Under the pieces are notes generated by a model, which had not been told where the DNA came from, did not search any database, and was given only the letters and a program-made list of their open reading frames with translations. Below are positions 7,368 through 12,268 of a stretch of DNA of 16,954 bases, piece by piece. Position numbers and translations under genes: made by a program. Source of the stretch: an uncultured Collinsella sp. (GTDB taxonomy: Bacteria; Actinomycetota; Coriobacteriia; Coriobacteriales; Coriobacteriaceae); NCBI GenBank assembly GCA_900550185.1, contig URRN01000021.1, positions 1-16,954 on the forward strand, written 5' to 3'. Positions within the stretch are counted from its first letter, which is position 1; every line of letters begins with the position of its first letter.

Positions 7368-7419
7368 TCAAAATTAACGATAAACGATAAATAATTACGT
7401 ATACTGAGTAAGTAATGAT

Positions 7420-7433
7420 TGAAAACGATTAGC
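7420..7433. promoter_or_regulatory. cre/LacI-like site
   Basis: TGAAAACGATTAGC matches the LacI/CcpA-type pattern TGWNANCGNTNWCA except for the last two bases. Weak alone, but two similar sequences follow in the same region. Confidence 0.3.
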
Positions 7434-7434
7434 G

Positions 7435-7449
7435 TGAGCTATTAGCTCA
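7435..7449. repeat. 15-bp palindrome TGAGCTA-T-TAGCTCA
   Basis: Perfect 7-bp arms around a single base, followed on the + strand by TTTT. The loop would be small for a terminator and no + strand gene ends here, so a protein-binding site is more likely. Confidence 0.4.
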
Positions 7450-7557
7450 TTTTGGATGCCGGAGTTTGGCGTTCGGGGGATGAGGACAAATGCCAAAAAC
7501 TTCCCGTGATCGCGCAAGCGCTCCATCGCGCTTCCCTAATTCATCTGGGAAAACAAC

Positions 7558-7571
7558 TGCAAACGATTGCA
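7558..7571. promoter_or_regulatory. LacI-family operator-like palindrome
   Basis: TGCAAACGATTGCA has 5-bp perfect arms (TGCAA/TTGCA) around a central CG, the classic shape of LacI/GalR family operators. No LacI-type gene is in the window, so the binding protein would be encoded elsewhere. Confidence 0.55.
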
Positions 7572-7574
7572 AGT

Positions 7575-7607
7575 AACCGGTGAACGGTCGAAAACTACCG
7601 TTCACCG
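7575..7607. repeat. 11-bp perfect inverted repeat, first copy of a duplicated element
   Basis: CGGTGAACGGT (7578-7588) and ACCGTTCACCG (7597-7607) are perfect complements separated by 8 nt. The left part AACCGGTGAACGGTCGA (7575-7591) recurs at 7793-7809 with 16 of 17 bases identical. Likely binding sites for one regulator; which one is unknown. Confidence 0.6.
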
Positions 7608-7617
7608 ATAATCTCAA

Positions 7618-7634
7618 AACTGGTTCTAACTGGT
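7618..7634 (+). repeat. Paired AACTGGT repeats one helical turn apart
   Basis: AACTGGT occurs at 7618-7624 and 7628-7634, spaced 10 bp. ACTGGT is a half of the GntR-type site found at 12193, and ACTGGTATT recurs at 7925-7933. Possibly auxiliary half-sites. Confidence 0.35.
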
Positions 7635-7727
7635 ATTAAGTCAAAAAGACCAATTCACATATCTTCACAATGACCTGCAATTTTTCTTCACGCTATTTTT
7701 AGCCGCCCTGCGTTGTTTAGACACAGG

Positions 7728-7744
7728 AAAAGATCCGATCTTTT
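7728..7744. repeat. 17-bp palindrome AAAAGATC-C-GATCTTTT
   Basis: Perfect 8-bp arms around one central base, in the middle of the control region. No gene ends near it, so it is more probably a protein-binding site than a terminator. Confidence 0.4.
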
Positions 7745-7755
7745 GCCAAAGCATT

Positions 7756-7769
7756 TCGAAACGGTTTCA
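7756..7769. promoter_or_regulatory. cre/LacI-like site
   Basis: TCGAAACGGTTTCA fits TGWNANCGNTNWCA at 12 of 14 positions and contains the palindrome GAAAC-G-GTTTC. Third LacI-like sequence in the region. Confidence 0.35.
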
Positions 7770-7792
7770 AAACCGCAGGTAGAAGTGTTAAC

Positions 7793-7844
7793 AACCGGTA
7801 AACGGTCGATTTATCACCGTGAGCGGTGCAAAAACGTTTTACCG
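7793..7844. repeat. Second copy of the ACCGGT-NAACGGT element with extra half-sites
   Basis: AACCGGTAAACGGTCGA (7793-7809) repeats the element at 7575. ACGGT (7802-7806) is mirrored by ACCGT (7816-7820), ACCGTGAGCGGT follows (7816-7827), and AAAACGTTTT (7831-7840) is flanked by CGGT and ACCG. The cluster ends about 35 bp before the extended -10 box of the PTS operon, a position suited to promoter control. Confidence 0.5.
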
Positions 7845-7875
7845 TATGAATCAAGGAAAGCGACCTCTTCTGGGG

Positions 7876-7884
7876 TGATATAGT
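7876..7884 (+). promoter_or_regulatory. Extended -10 promoter candidate of the PTS operon
   Basis: TGATATAGT reads as TGN-TATAGT, an extended -10 element with 5 of 6 matches to TATAAT. I see no good -35 upstream, which is tolerable for this promoter class. A start near 7891 would give a leader of about 140 nt. Confidence 0.4.
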
Positions 7885-7901
7885 GACAACAACACGTCAC
7901 G

Positions 7902-7914
7902 TGGTTACTACCAG
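7902..7914. promoter_or_regulatory. GntR/NagR-type operator upstream of the PTS operon
   Basis: TGGTTACTACCAG contains TGGT-N4-ACCA, the architecture of NagR/DasR (GntR-HutC) operators. The same 13 bases recur upstream of agaS at 12195-12207. A further ACCACTGGT follows at 7923-7930. It lies just downstream of the predicted -10, so binding could block transcription. The GntR protein encoded at 11423 is the likely partner. Confidence 0.65.
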
Positions 7915-7950
7915 TTTAGAAACCACTGGTATTCAAAGAACGCTTTCCAA

Positions 7951-7981
7951 GAAGCTTTAAGGGCGAGCGCCCGCTGGCTTC
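7951..7981 (+). other. Hairpin in the leader of the PTS operon
   Basis: GAAGC (7951-7955) pairs with GCTTC (7977-7981), and inside it GGGC (7961-7964) pairs with GCCC (7969-7972) around the loop GAGC. No T-tract follows, so it is not an ordinary terminator. Possible leader structure about 50 nt before the EIIA start. Confidence 0.35.
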
Positions 7982-8030
7982 CGAAAATCATCGGACTCAG
8001 ATTGTACACACCTTCGGAAGGGAAATTTGA

Positions 8031-8474
8031 ATGGTTGGCTTTATTCTTACCGGTCATGGACAGTTCGCACCCGGCCTTGCAAGCGCTATTGCGATGGTTG
8101 CCGGCGACCAGCCTGCTTTTACCGTCGTTCCTTTTGAGGGCGACCAGGCCGCATCCTACGGTGAGGATCTCCGCGCCGCTATTACCGCCATGCGCGAGGA
8201 GTGCGATGGCGTGCTCGTCTTTACCGACCTGCTTGGCGGCACCCCGTTCAACCAGTCGATGATGATTGCCCAGGATGTCGACAACGTCGAGGTTCTGACT
8301 GGCACCAACCTTCCCATGGTTATTGAGCTTCTGTTCCTCCGCGGCAATGCCACGCTCGCCGAGCTTGGCGAGCAGGCCGTGACCGTTGGCCAGACGGGCG
8401 TCACCGCCCAGACGGTCGCATCCGTTGCCGGCTCCGAGGAAGAGGATATCTTCGGCGACGAGGACGGCATCTAA
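8031..8474 (+). CDS. PTS mannose-family EIIA component (GalNAc/galactosamine-type)
   Basis: The 147-residue cytoplasmic EIIA accepts phosphate from HPr and passes it to EIIB. The start reads MVGFILTGHGQFAPG, with the phospho-His at residue 9 of the LTGHG motif. GVLVFTDLLGGTPFNQS (about 61-77) is the other family hallmark, followed by VLTGTNLPMVIELL. The protein is a single EIIA domain, not an EIIAB fusion. GGAAGGG (8016-8022) is the ribosome site. The gene leads the PTS operon and its stop overlaps the next start by one base (TAATG). The GalNAc assignment rests on the neighbours agaS, the deacetylase and the tagatose-6-P kinase. Confidence 0.94.
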   Translation: MVGFILTGHGQFAPGLASAIAMVAGDQPAFTVVPFEGDQAASYGEDLRAAITAMREECDGVLVFTDLLGGTPFNQSMMIAQDVDNVEVLTGTNLPMVIELLFLRGNATLAELGEQAVTVGQTGVTAQTVASVAGSEEEDIFGDEDGI

Positions 8475-8755
8475 TGGCCGATTTCGGAGCCAACGTCCTG
8501 AGCTCCTCGGTCGCCCTTTTAGGCCTGCTTGTCATCATGGGCTTGATTTACACCATCTGGTCGCAAATCAACATGAAGAAGAAGCAGAAGTACTTCAAGG
8601 AGCTGCACACCGAGCTCAAGCCGGGTCAAGAGGTTCTTTTCGCCGGCGGTATCTACGGAACCGTCAAAGGCATCGAAGGCGAGAAGGTCCAGATCAAAGT
8701 CCGATCCGGAGCCGTCGTAGATGTTTCGCGTTACGCGATTCAGGAGATCAAGTAA
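8474..8755 (+). CDS. YajC-family protein inside the PTS operon
   Basis: The 93-residue protein has one N-terminal membrane span (about 12-30), then the basic NMKKKQKYFKELHTEL stretch. The YajC core follows: LKPGQEVLFAGGIYGTVKGI, then KVQIKVRSGAVVDVSRYAIQEI. YajC normally works with SecDF at the Sec translocon. No sec gene is nearby, and the gene is coupled to EIIA by a TAATG overlap with GAGG at 8460-8463. Comparable YajC-like genes are known beside mannose-family PTS genes in streptococci (the hyaluronan-utilisation locus), so this is probably a PTS-associated paralogue. Its role is unknown; help with insertion or stability of EIIC/EIID is a guess. Confidence 0.88.
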   Translation: MADFGANVLSSSVALLGLLVIMGLIYTIWSQINMKKKQKYFKELHTELKPGQEVLFAGGIYGTVKGIEGEKVQIKVRSGAVVDVSRYAIQEIK

Positions 8756-8791
8756 CTGTCGTCAGCAAATAACGAAAGGAAGCTGATCAAC

Positions 8792-9274
8792 ATGGCAGAA
8801 CCCAACATTCTTCTTACCCGCATCGATAACCGACTGGTTCATGGTCAGGTTGCCACCCAGTGGAACTCCACCCTGGGCTCCAACCTCATCCTCGTCGCCA
8901 ACGACGACGTGGCGTCCAACACCATGCGCCAGAACCTCATGAAGATGGCCGCTCCCGCCGGCGTCGCTACGCGTTTCTTCTCTCTGCAGAAGACCATCGA
9001 CGTCATTGGCAAGGCGAGCCCGCGCCAGAAGATCTTCATCGTGGCCGAAACACCGGAAGACGTGCTTACGCTCGTCAAGGGCGGTGTGCCTATAAAGAAG
9101 GTAAACATCGGCAACATGCACATGTCGGAAGGAAAGCGCCAAGTCGCCACCTCCGTCGCAGTTAACGACGAGGATGTCGCTGCGTTTAAAGAGCTGCAGG
9201 AATTGGGGGTGGAGTTGGAGATCAGGCGCGTTCCGAGCACGCCTGTTGAGGACACGAGCAAGCTCTTCTCGTAA
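8792..9274 (+). CDS. PTS mannose-family EIIB component
   Basis: 160 residues, the full length of a free EIIB of the mannose/sorbose family. ILLTRIDNRLVHGQV carries the phospho-His at residue 17, which receives phosphate from EIIA and gives it to the sugar during transport. LILVANDDVASNTMRQNLMK and KKVNIGNMHMSEGKRQVA are the other conserved blocks. GAAAGGAAG precedes the ATG. The gap from the YajC-like stop is 36 nt and it is in the same transcription unit. Confidence 0.94.
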   Translation: MAEPNILLTRIDNRLVHGQVATQWNSTLGSNLILVANDDVASNTMRQNLMKMAAPAGVATRFFSLQKTIDVIGKASPRQKIFIVAETPEDVLTLVKGGVPIKKVNIGNMHMSEGKRQVATSVAVNDEDVAAFKELQELGVELEIRRVPSTPVEDTSKLFS

Positions 9275-9291
9275 TCCTCGTGATCCACGTT

Positions 9292-9340
9292 GTCAGGAGT
9301 GAAACCCTGACGTTCTGTACGTGAAATCCAAAGTGCGTAC
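9292..9340 (+). other. Two small hairpins between EIIB and EIIC
   Basis: GTCAGG (9292-9297) pairs with CCTGAC (9306-9311), and GTACGT (9317-9322) pairs with GCGTAC (9335-9340, one G-T pair). No T-tract follows. In a 90-nt gap inside an operon such stems often mark RNA processing or set protein ratios; here this is only a possibility. Confidence 0.35.
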
Positions 9341-9364
9341 ATACATTTTGAAAGGAGGAGCAAG

Positions 9365-10165
9365 ATGGAATACTCGATCATCCAGATCGCTCTGGTCTTT
9401 GTCGTCACGTTCATCGCGGCAATCGACCAGTTTGACTTCCTCGAGTCTCTCTATCAGCCCATCGTCACCGGCGCCGTCATCGGTCTTATCCTTGGCGACC
9501 TCAACACCGGTCTTCTCGTGGGTGGTACCTATCAGCTCATGACGATCGGCAACATGCCGATCGGAGGCGCTCAGCCGCCTAACGCCGTCATCGGCGGCAT
9601 CATGGCAGCCATTCTCGCTATCGCTACGGGTCTCGAGCCCAACGCGGCAGTCGGCCTTGCCATTCCGTTCGCTCTGCTTGGTCAGCTCGGCGTTACCCTG
9701 GTCTTCACGCTTATGTCCCCGCTTATGTCCACGGCCGATAACATGGCTCATAACGCGGACACCAAGGGCATCGAGCGCCTGAACTACTTCGCCATGGCTC
9801 TGCTCGGCCTGATCTTCGCTGTCGTCGTCACCCTGTTCTTCATCGCTGGCGCTACCATTGGTCAGACCATCGCTTCCGCCATCCCGACTTGGCTGCAGAC
9901 CGGTCTGTCCGCTGCAGGCGGCATGATGCGCTTCGTCGGCTTCGCCGTCCTGCTCAAGGTTATGATGAACCGCGATATGTGGGGCTTCTTCCTCATGGGC
10001 TTTGGCCTCGCGCTCATCACCGTTGCCAACGATTCTCTGGCAACCCCTGCTCTGCTCATCCTCGCTCTCATCGGCTTCGGCATCGCTTTCTGGGACTTCC
10101 AGCAGCAGACCGAGCTGAAGGGTGCAGCTGTTTCTGACGGAGGTGACTTCGAAGATGGCATCTAA
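9365..10165 (+). CDS. PTS mannose-family EIIC component
   Basis: 266-residue polytopic membrane protein that forms the sugar channel together with EIID. Hydrophobic segments alternate through the whole length. The family block LVGGTYQLMTIGNMPIGGAQ (about 56-75) followed by PPNAVIGGIMA marks the sorbose/mannose EIIC family, and NMAHNADTKGIERLNYF (about 125-141) is the usual cytoplasmic loop. AAAGGAGG precedes the ATG. The end overlaps the start of EIID by 11 nt, so the two subunits are translationally coupled. Confidence 0.95.
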   Translation: MEYSIIQIALVFVVTFIAAIDQFDFLESLYQPIVTGAVIGLILGDLNTGLLVGGTYQLMTIGNMPIGGAQPPNAVIGGIMAAILAIATGLEPNAAVGLAIPFALLGQLGVTLVFTLMSPLMSTADNMAHNADTKGIERLNYFAMALLGLIFAVVVTLFFIAGATIGQTIASAIPTWLQTGLSAAGGMMRFVGFAVLLKVMMNRDMWGFFLMGFGLALITVANDSLATPALLILALIGFGIAFWDFQQQTELKGAAVSDGGDFEDGI

Positions 10166-11237
10166 TGAGTATGTGATCCCGGAGCACTACGAGGATCTTA
10201 CTCCTGCTCCGCAGCTCGATCAGAAGACCCTCAACAAGATGGCTTGGCGCTCCTGCTTCCTGCAGGCCTCGTTCAACTACGAGCGTATGCAGGCTGCTGG
10301 CTGGCTCTACTCCATCATCCCCGGTCTGGAGAAGATCCACACCAACAAGAACGACCTCGCGGCTTCCATGAGCCACAACCTGGAGTTCTTCAACACCCAC
10401 CCGTTCCTCGTCACCTTTGTTATGGGCATCGTGCTTTCGCTCGAGCAGAACAAGGTTGACATCCCCACGATCCGCGCCGTCCGCGTCGCCGCAATGGGCC
10501 CGCTCGGTGGTATCGGTGACGCCCTGTTCTGGCTGACGCTCGTGCCTATCACGGCCGGCATCACCTCCAACATGGCCATCAACGGCAACGCTGCTGCGCC
10601 GATCATCTTCCTGGTGATCTTCAACGCTGTCCAGTTCGCTCTGCGCTTCTGGCTCATGAACTGGTCCTACAAGCTTGGCACCAGCGCTATTGACGCTCTG
10701 ACCGCCAACATGCAGGCCTTCACGCGTGCCGCTTCCATCATGGGCGTCTTCGTCGTCGGTTGCCTGGTCGTCACCATGGGTGGCACCCAGATCAACCTCC
10801 AGATCCCCAACGGCACCACCCGTGGTCTCTCCGCTACTACCGTGATCGTCTCCGAGAAGGAGGCCGAGAACTTCACCGGTATGGAGGGCATCGATACCGA
10901 GACCGCTGAGGCCGGTACCATCGCCATGACCGATAAGGACGGCAACGCCCTTACCGCTTCCGATGCCGACGGCAACGCTGTCGAGTGCGGCGTCACCGAT
11001 CTGGGCAACGGCATGGAGTCCGTGACCTACGGCACCGTTACCGAGGATCCGGTCAACTTCTCTGTTGCCGACACCCTCAACACCATCGTCCCGAAGCTCG
11101 TCCCGCTTATGCTTACGCTGCTGCTTTACTACATGTTCGCTAAGCACAGCTGGACCCCGACCAAGGGCATTCTCCTGCTCTTCGTCCTTGGCATCCTGGG
11201 CGCTGGCCCGCTTGGTCTCTGGCCGAGCATCTGGTAA
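10155..11237 (+). CDS. PTS mannose-family EIID component with an enlarged loop
   Basis: 360 residues. EIID is the second membrane subunit of the mannose-type permease. Hallmarks: LNKMAWRSCFLQASFNYERM (about 26-45); VRVAAMGPLGGIGDALFW (about 109-126); ASIMGVFVVGCLVV; and near the end LVPLMLTLLLYYMFAKHSWTPTKGI. I chose ATG at 10155, preceded by GGAGGTGA (10139-10146); the frame runs back to 10122 inside EIIC without a ribosome site. Family members are usually 270-300 residues. The excess lies in residues about 218-304, an acidic, Gly/Thr-rich loop (TDKDGNALTASDADGNAVE and similar) between the LQIPNG segment and the last membrane helices, where ManZ has only a short connector. The frame is intact, so this is an insertion, not a frameshift. 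Confidence 0.94.
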   Translation: MASNEYVIPEHYEDLTPAPQLDQKTLNKMAWRSCFLQASFNYERMQAAGWLYSIIPGLEKIHTNKNDLAASMSHNLEFFNTHPFLVTFVMGIVLSLEQNKVDIPTIRAVRVAAMGPLGGIGDALFWLTLVPITAGITSNMAINGNAAAPIIFLVIFNAVQFALRFWLMNWSYKLGTSAIDALTANMQAFTRAASIMGVFVVGCLVVTMGGTQINLQIPNGTTRGLSATTVIVSEKEAENFTGMEGIDTETAEAGTIAMTDKDGNALTASDADGNAVECGVTDLGNGMESVTYGTVTEDPVNFSVADTLNTIVPKLVPLMLTLLLYYMFAKHSWTPTKGILLLFVLGILGAGPLGLWPSIW

Positions 11238-11250
11238 GGCTCTAGCTTGA

Positions 11251-11279
11251 GGGGTGTGTCCCTACGCGGCTCACACCCC
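11251..11279 (+). other. Hairpin after EIID
   Basis: GGGGTGTG (11251-11258) pairs perfectly with CACACCCC (11272-11279). No T-tract follows. Lies 13 nt after the EIID stop, before the true terminator; it may protect the 3' end of the message. Confidence 0.45.
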
Positions 11280-11303
11280 GACCCCTTAAGCCATGTGTAT
11301 GTT

Positions 11304-11340
11304 AAAAGCCGCGTGCTCGAAAGAGCGCGCGGCTTTTGTT
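11304..11340 (+). terminator. Rho-independent terminator of the PTS operon
   Basis: A 15-nt arm (11304-11318, AAAAGCCGCGTGCTC) pairs with 11323-11337 (GAGCGCGCGGCTTTT) with one G-T pair, around a GAAA tetraloop, followed by TTTTGTTTTC. Strong terminator separating EIID from gntR. Confidence 0.94.
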
Positions 11341-11343
11341 TTC

Positions 11344-11373
11344 TTGATGAGTCGGGTGTTGCAGACAGATAAT
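11344..11373 (+). promoter_or_regulatory. Probable promoter of the GntR regulator gene
   Basis: TTGATG (11344-11349) and GATAAT (11368-11373) are separated by 18 bp, a fair sigma-70-type match. The predicted start near 11380 gives a leader of about 40 nt. I see no copy of the TGGT-N4-ACCA operator here, so self-control is not evident. Confidence 0.5.
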
Positions 11374-11422
11374 TCTTAACACCCTAGGTAGTTAGCCGAA
11401 TTCGAGCAAAAGGGAGGATAGG

Positions 11423-12154
11423 ATGGCGATCGGAGCGCGTAAGCAACCGCTATACGATCAGCTGGTCGATATTCTGACCGAAAAGATTGACCATGAATAT
11501 CGCGCCGGTGACATGATTCCTTCCGAGCGTGAACTTTCGGAGCGCTATGGTCTCTCGCGCACTACGGTGCGCCTGGCTCTGCAGGAGCTGGAGCGTTTAG
11601 GACTGGTGGTTCGGCAGCACGGTCGCGGTACCTTTGTGACCGACCGTTCGGCAAAGGCAACCAATCTTATGCAGTCCTACAGCTTTACCGAGCAGATGCG
11701 CGCGATGGGTCGCGACCCCGCGACCACGATTCTCGAGTTTTGCGAGATGGAGGCCGATAAGAATCTGGCTGAGCATATGGGATTGCGCATCGGTGATCGC
11801 ATTTTTAAGCTCAAGCGCCTTCGTTCTGCCGACAACATGCCCATGATGGTCGAACGCAGCTATCTACCGGTTCGTCAATTTATGTCCCTAAAGCGACCGC
11901 TGCTGGAGCGTAAGCCGCTTTACGATGTGATTGAGCAAGACTTTCAGCAAAAGATACGCGTGGCCGAAGAGGAATTCTATGCGAGCATAGCCCGTCCCAC
12001 CGATGCCCACCTTTTGGGAATTGTCGAGGGCTCGCCTGTGCTCGATTTGGTCAGGACTACGTATAACGAGTCAAACGAGGTTGTGGAGTATACACTCTCG
12101 GTTGCTCGTGCCGACCAGTTTAAATACAAGGTTTACCACCAGCGTAGCGGCTAG
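11423..12154 (+). CDS. GntR family regulator (HutC subfamily, UTRA domain) of the amino-sugar locus
   Basis: The 243-residue regulator has an N-terminal winged helix (about 8-75): PLYDQLVDILTEKI, GDMIPSERELSERYGLSRTT, VRLALQELERLGLVVRQHGR and GTFV. The UTRA ligand domain (about 90-238) contains FKLKRLRSADNMPMMVERSYL and ends in EYTLSVARADQFKYKV. Relatives NagR, DasR and AgaR-type GntR proteins sense phosphorylated amino sugars. The position between the PTS operon and agaS, and the shared operator at 7902 and 12195, make it the probable local repressor. The inducer is likely GalNAc-6-P or galactosamine-6-P (inferred). GGGAGG precedes the ATG. Confidence 0.94.
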   Translation: MAIGARKQPLYDQLVDILTEKIDHEYRAGDMIPSERELSERYGLSRTTVRLALQELERLGLVVRQHGRGTFVTDRSAKATNLMQSYSFTEQMRAMGRDPATTILEFCEMEADKNLAEHMGLRIGDRIFKLKRLRSADNMPMMVERSYLPVRQFMSLKRPLLERKPLYDVIEQDFQQKIRVAEEEFYASIARPTDAHLLGIVEGSPVLDLVRTTYNESNEVVEYTLSVARADQFKYKVYHQRSG

Positions 12155-12193
12155 TGTTCGCATCGTTTCCATATGATGATTCTTTGCATTTAA

Positions 12194-12207
12194 CTGGTTA
12201 CTACCAG
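12194..12207. promoter_or_regulatory. GntR/NagR-type operator in the agaS promoter
   Basis: CTGGTTACTACCAG: arms CTGGT/ACCAG are perfectly complementary around TACT. The inner 13 bases equal those at 7902-7914. The site occupies the expected -35 zone of the agaS promoter, so binding would block RNA polymerase. Confidence 0.72.
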
Positions 12208-12223
12208 ATAACCAACTGAAGTG

Positions 12224-12229
12224 TATAAT
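12224..12229 (+). promoter_or_regulatory. -10 box of agaS
   Basis: Perfect TATAAT 40 nt before the agaS start codon. The -35 region at 17 bp spacing coincides with the operator and does not resemble TTGACA, which suggests a weak basal or activator-assisted promoter. Confidence 0.65.
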
Positions 12230-12268
12230 TGCACGTCAGAGGATTACTTCTAGAGAGAGGTATTAGAA

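Larger units (their letters stand above)
7367..8030. other. Long gene-free control region between the DUF2975-HTH pair and the PTS operon
   Basis: About 660 bp with no credible gene on either strand and visibly lower GC than the genes around it. It holds many palindromes and repeats, the notable ones listed separately: LacI/cre-like sites at 7420, 7558 and 7756; palindromes at 7435 and 7728; a duplicated ACCGGT-NAACGGT element at 7575 and 7793; paired AACTGGT at 7618 and 7628; a GntR-type site at 7902; and a leader hairpin at 7951. Smaller inverted repeats also occur, for example AAGCGC (7516-7521) with GCGCTT (7528-7533). I see no riboswitch class that I can name. Confidence 0.75.

Noticed and set aside
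7435..7455. Possible + strand terminator (TGAGCTA-T-TAGCTCA then TTTT)
   Set aside because: The loop would be too small, the stem is AT-rich, and no + strand gene ends nearby; kept only as a palindrome.
7885..8030. Riboswitch or T-box in the PTS leader
   Set aside because: No conserved core of any class I know (for example TPP, SAM, cobalamin, glmS, T-box) is visible, and the only structure is a modest hairpin without a T-tract.
10122..10154. Earlier in-frame start for EIID
   Set aside because: It lies inside EIIC without a ribosome site, whereas ATG at 10155 has GGAGGTGA at ideal spacing and begins a normal EIID N-terminus.
10068..11147. Minus-strand open frame (359 codons) opposite EIID, including its inserted loop
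   Set aside because: EIID hallmarks continue in frame on both sides of the insert, so the + strand reading is correct and the antisense frame is a shadow.
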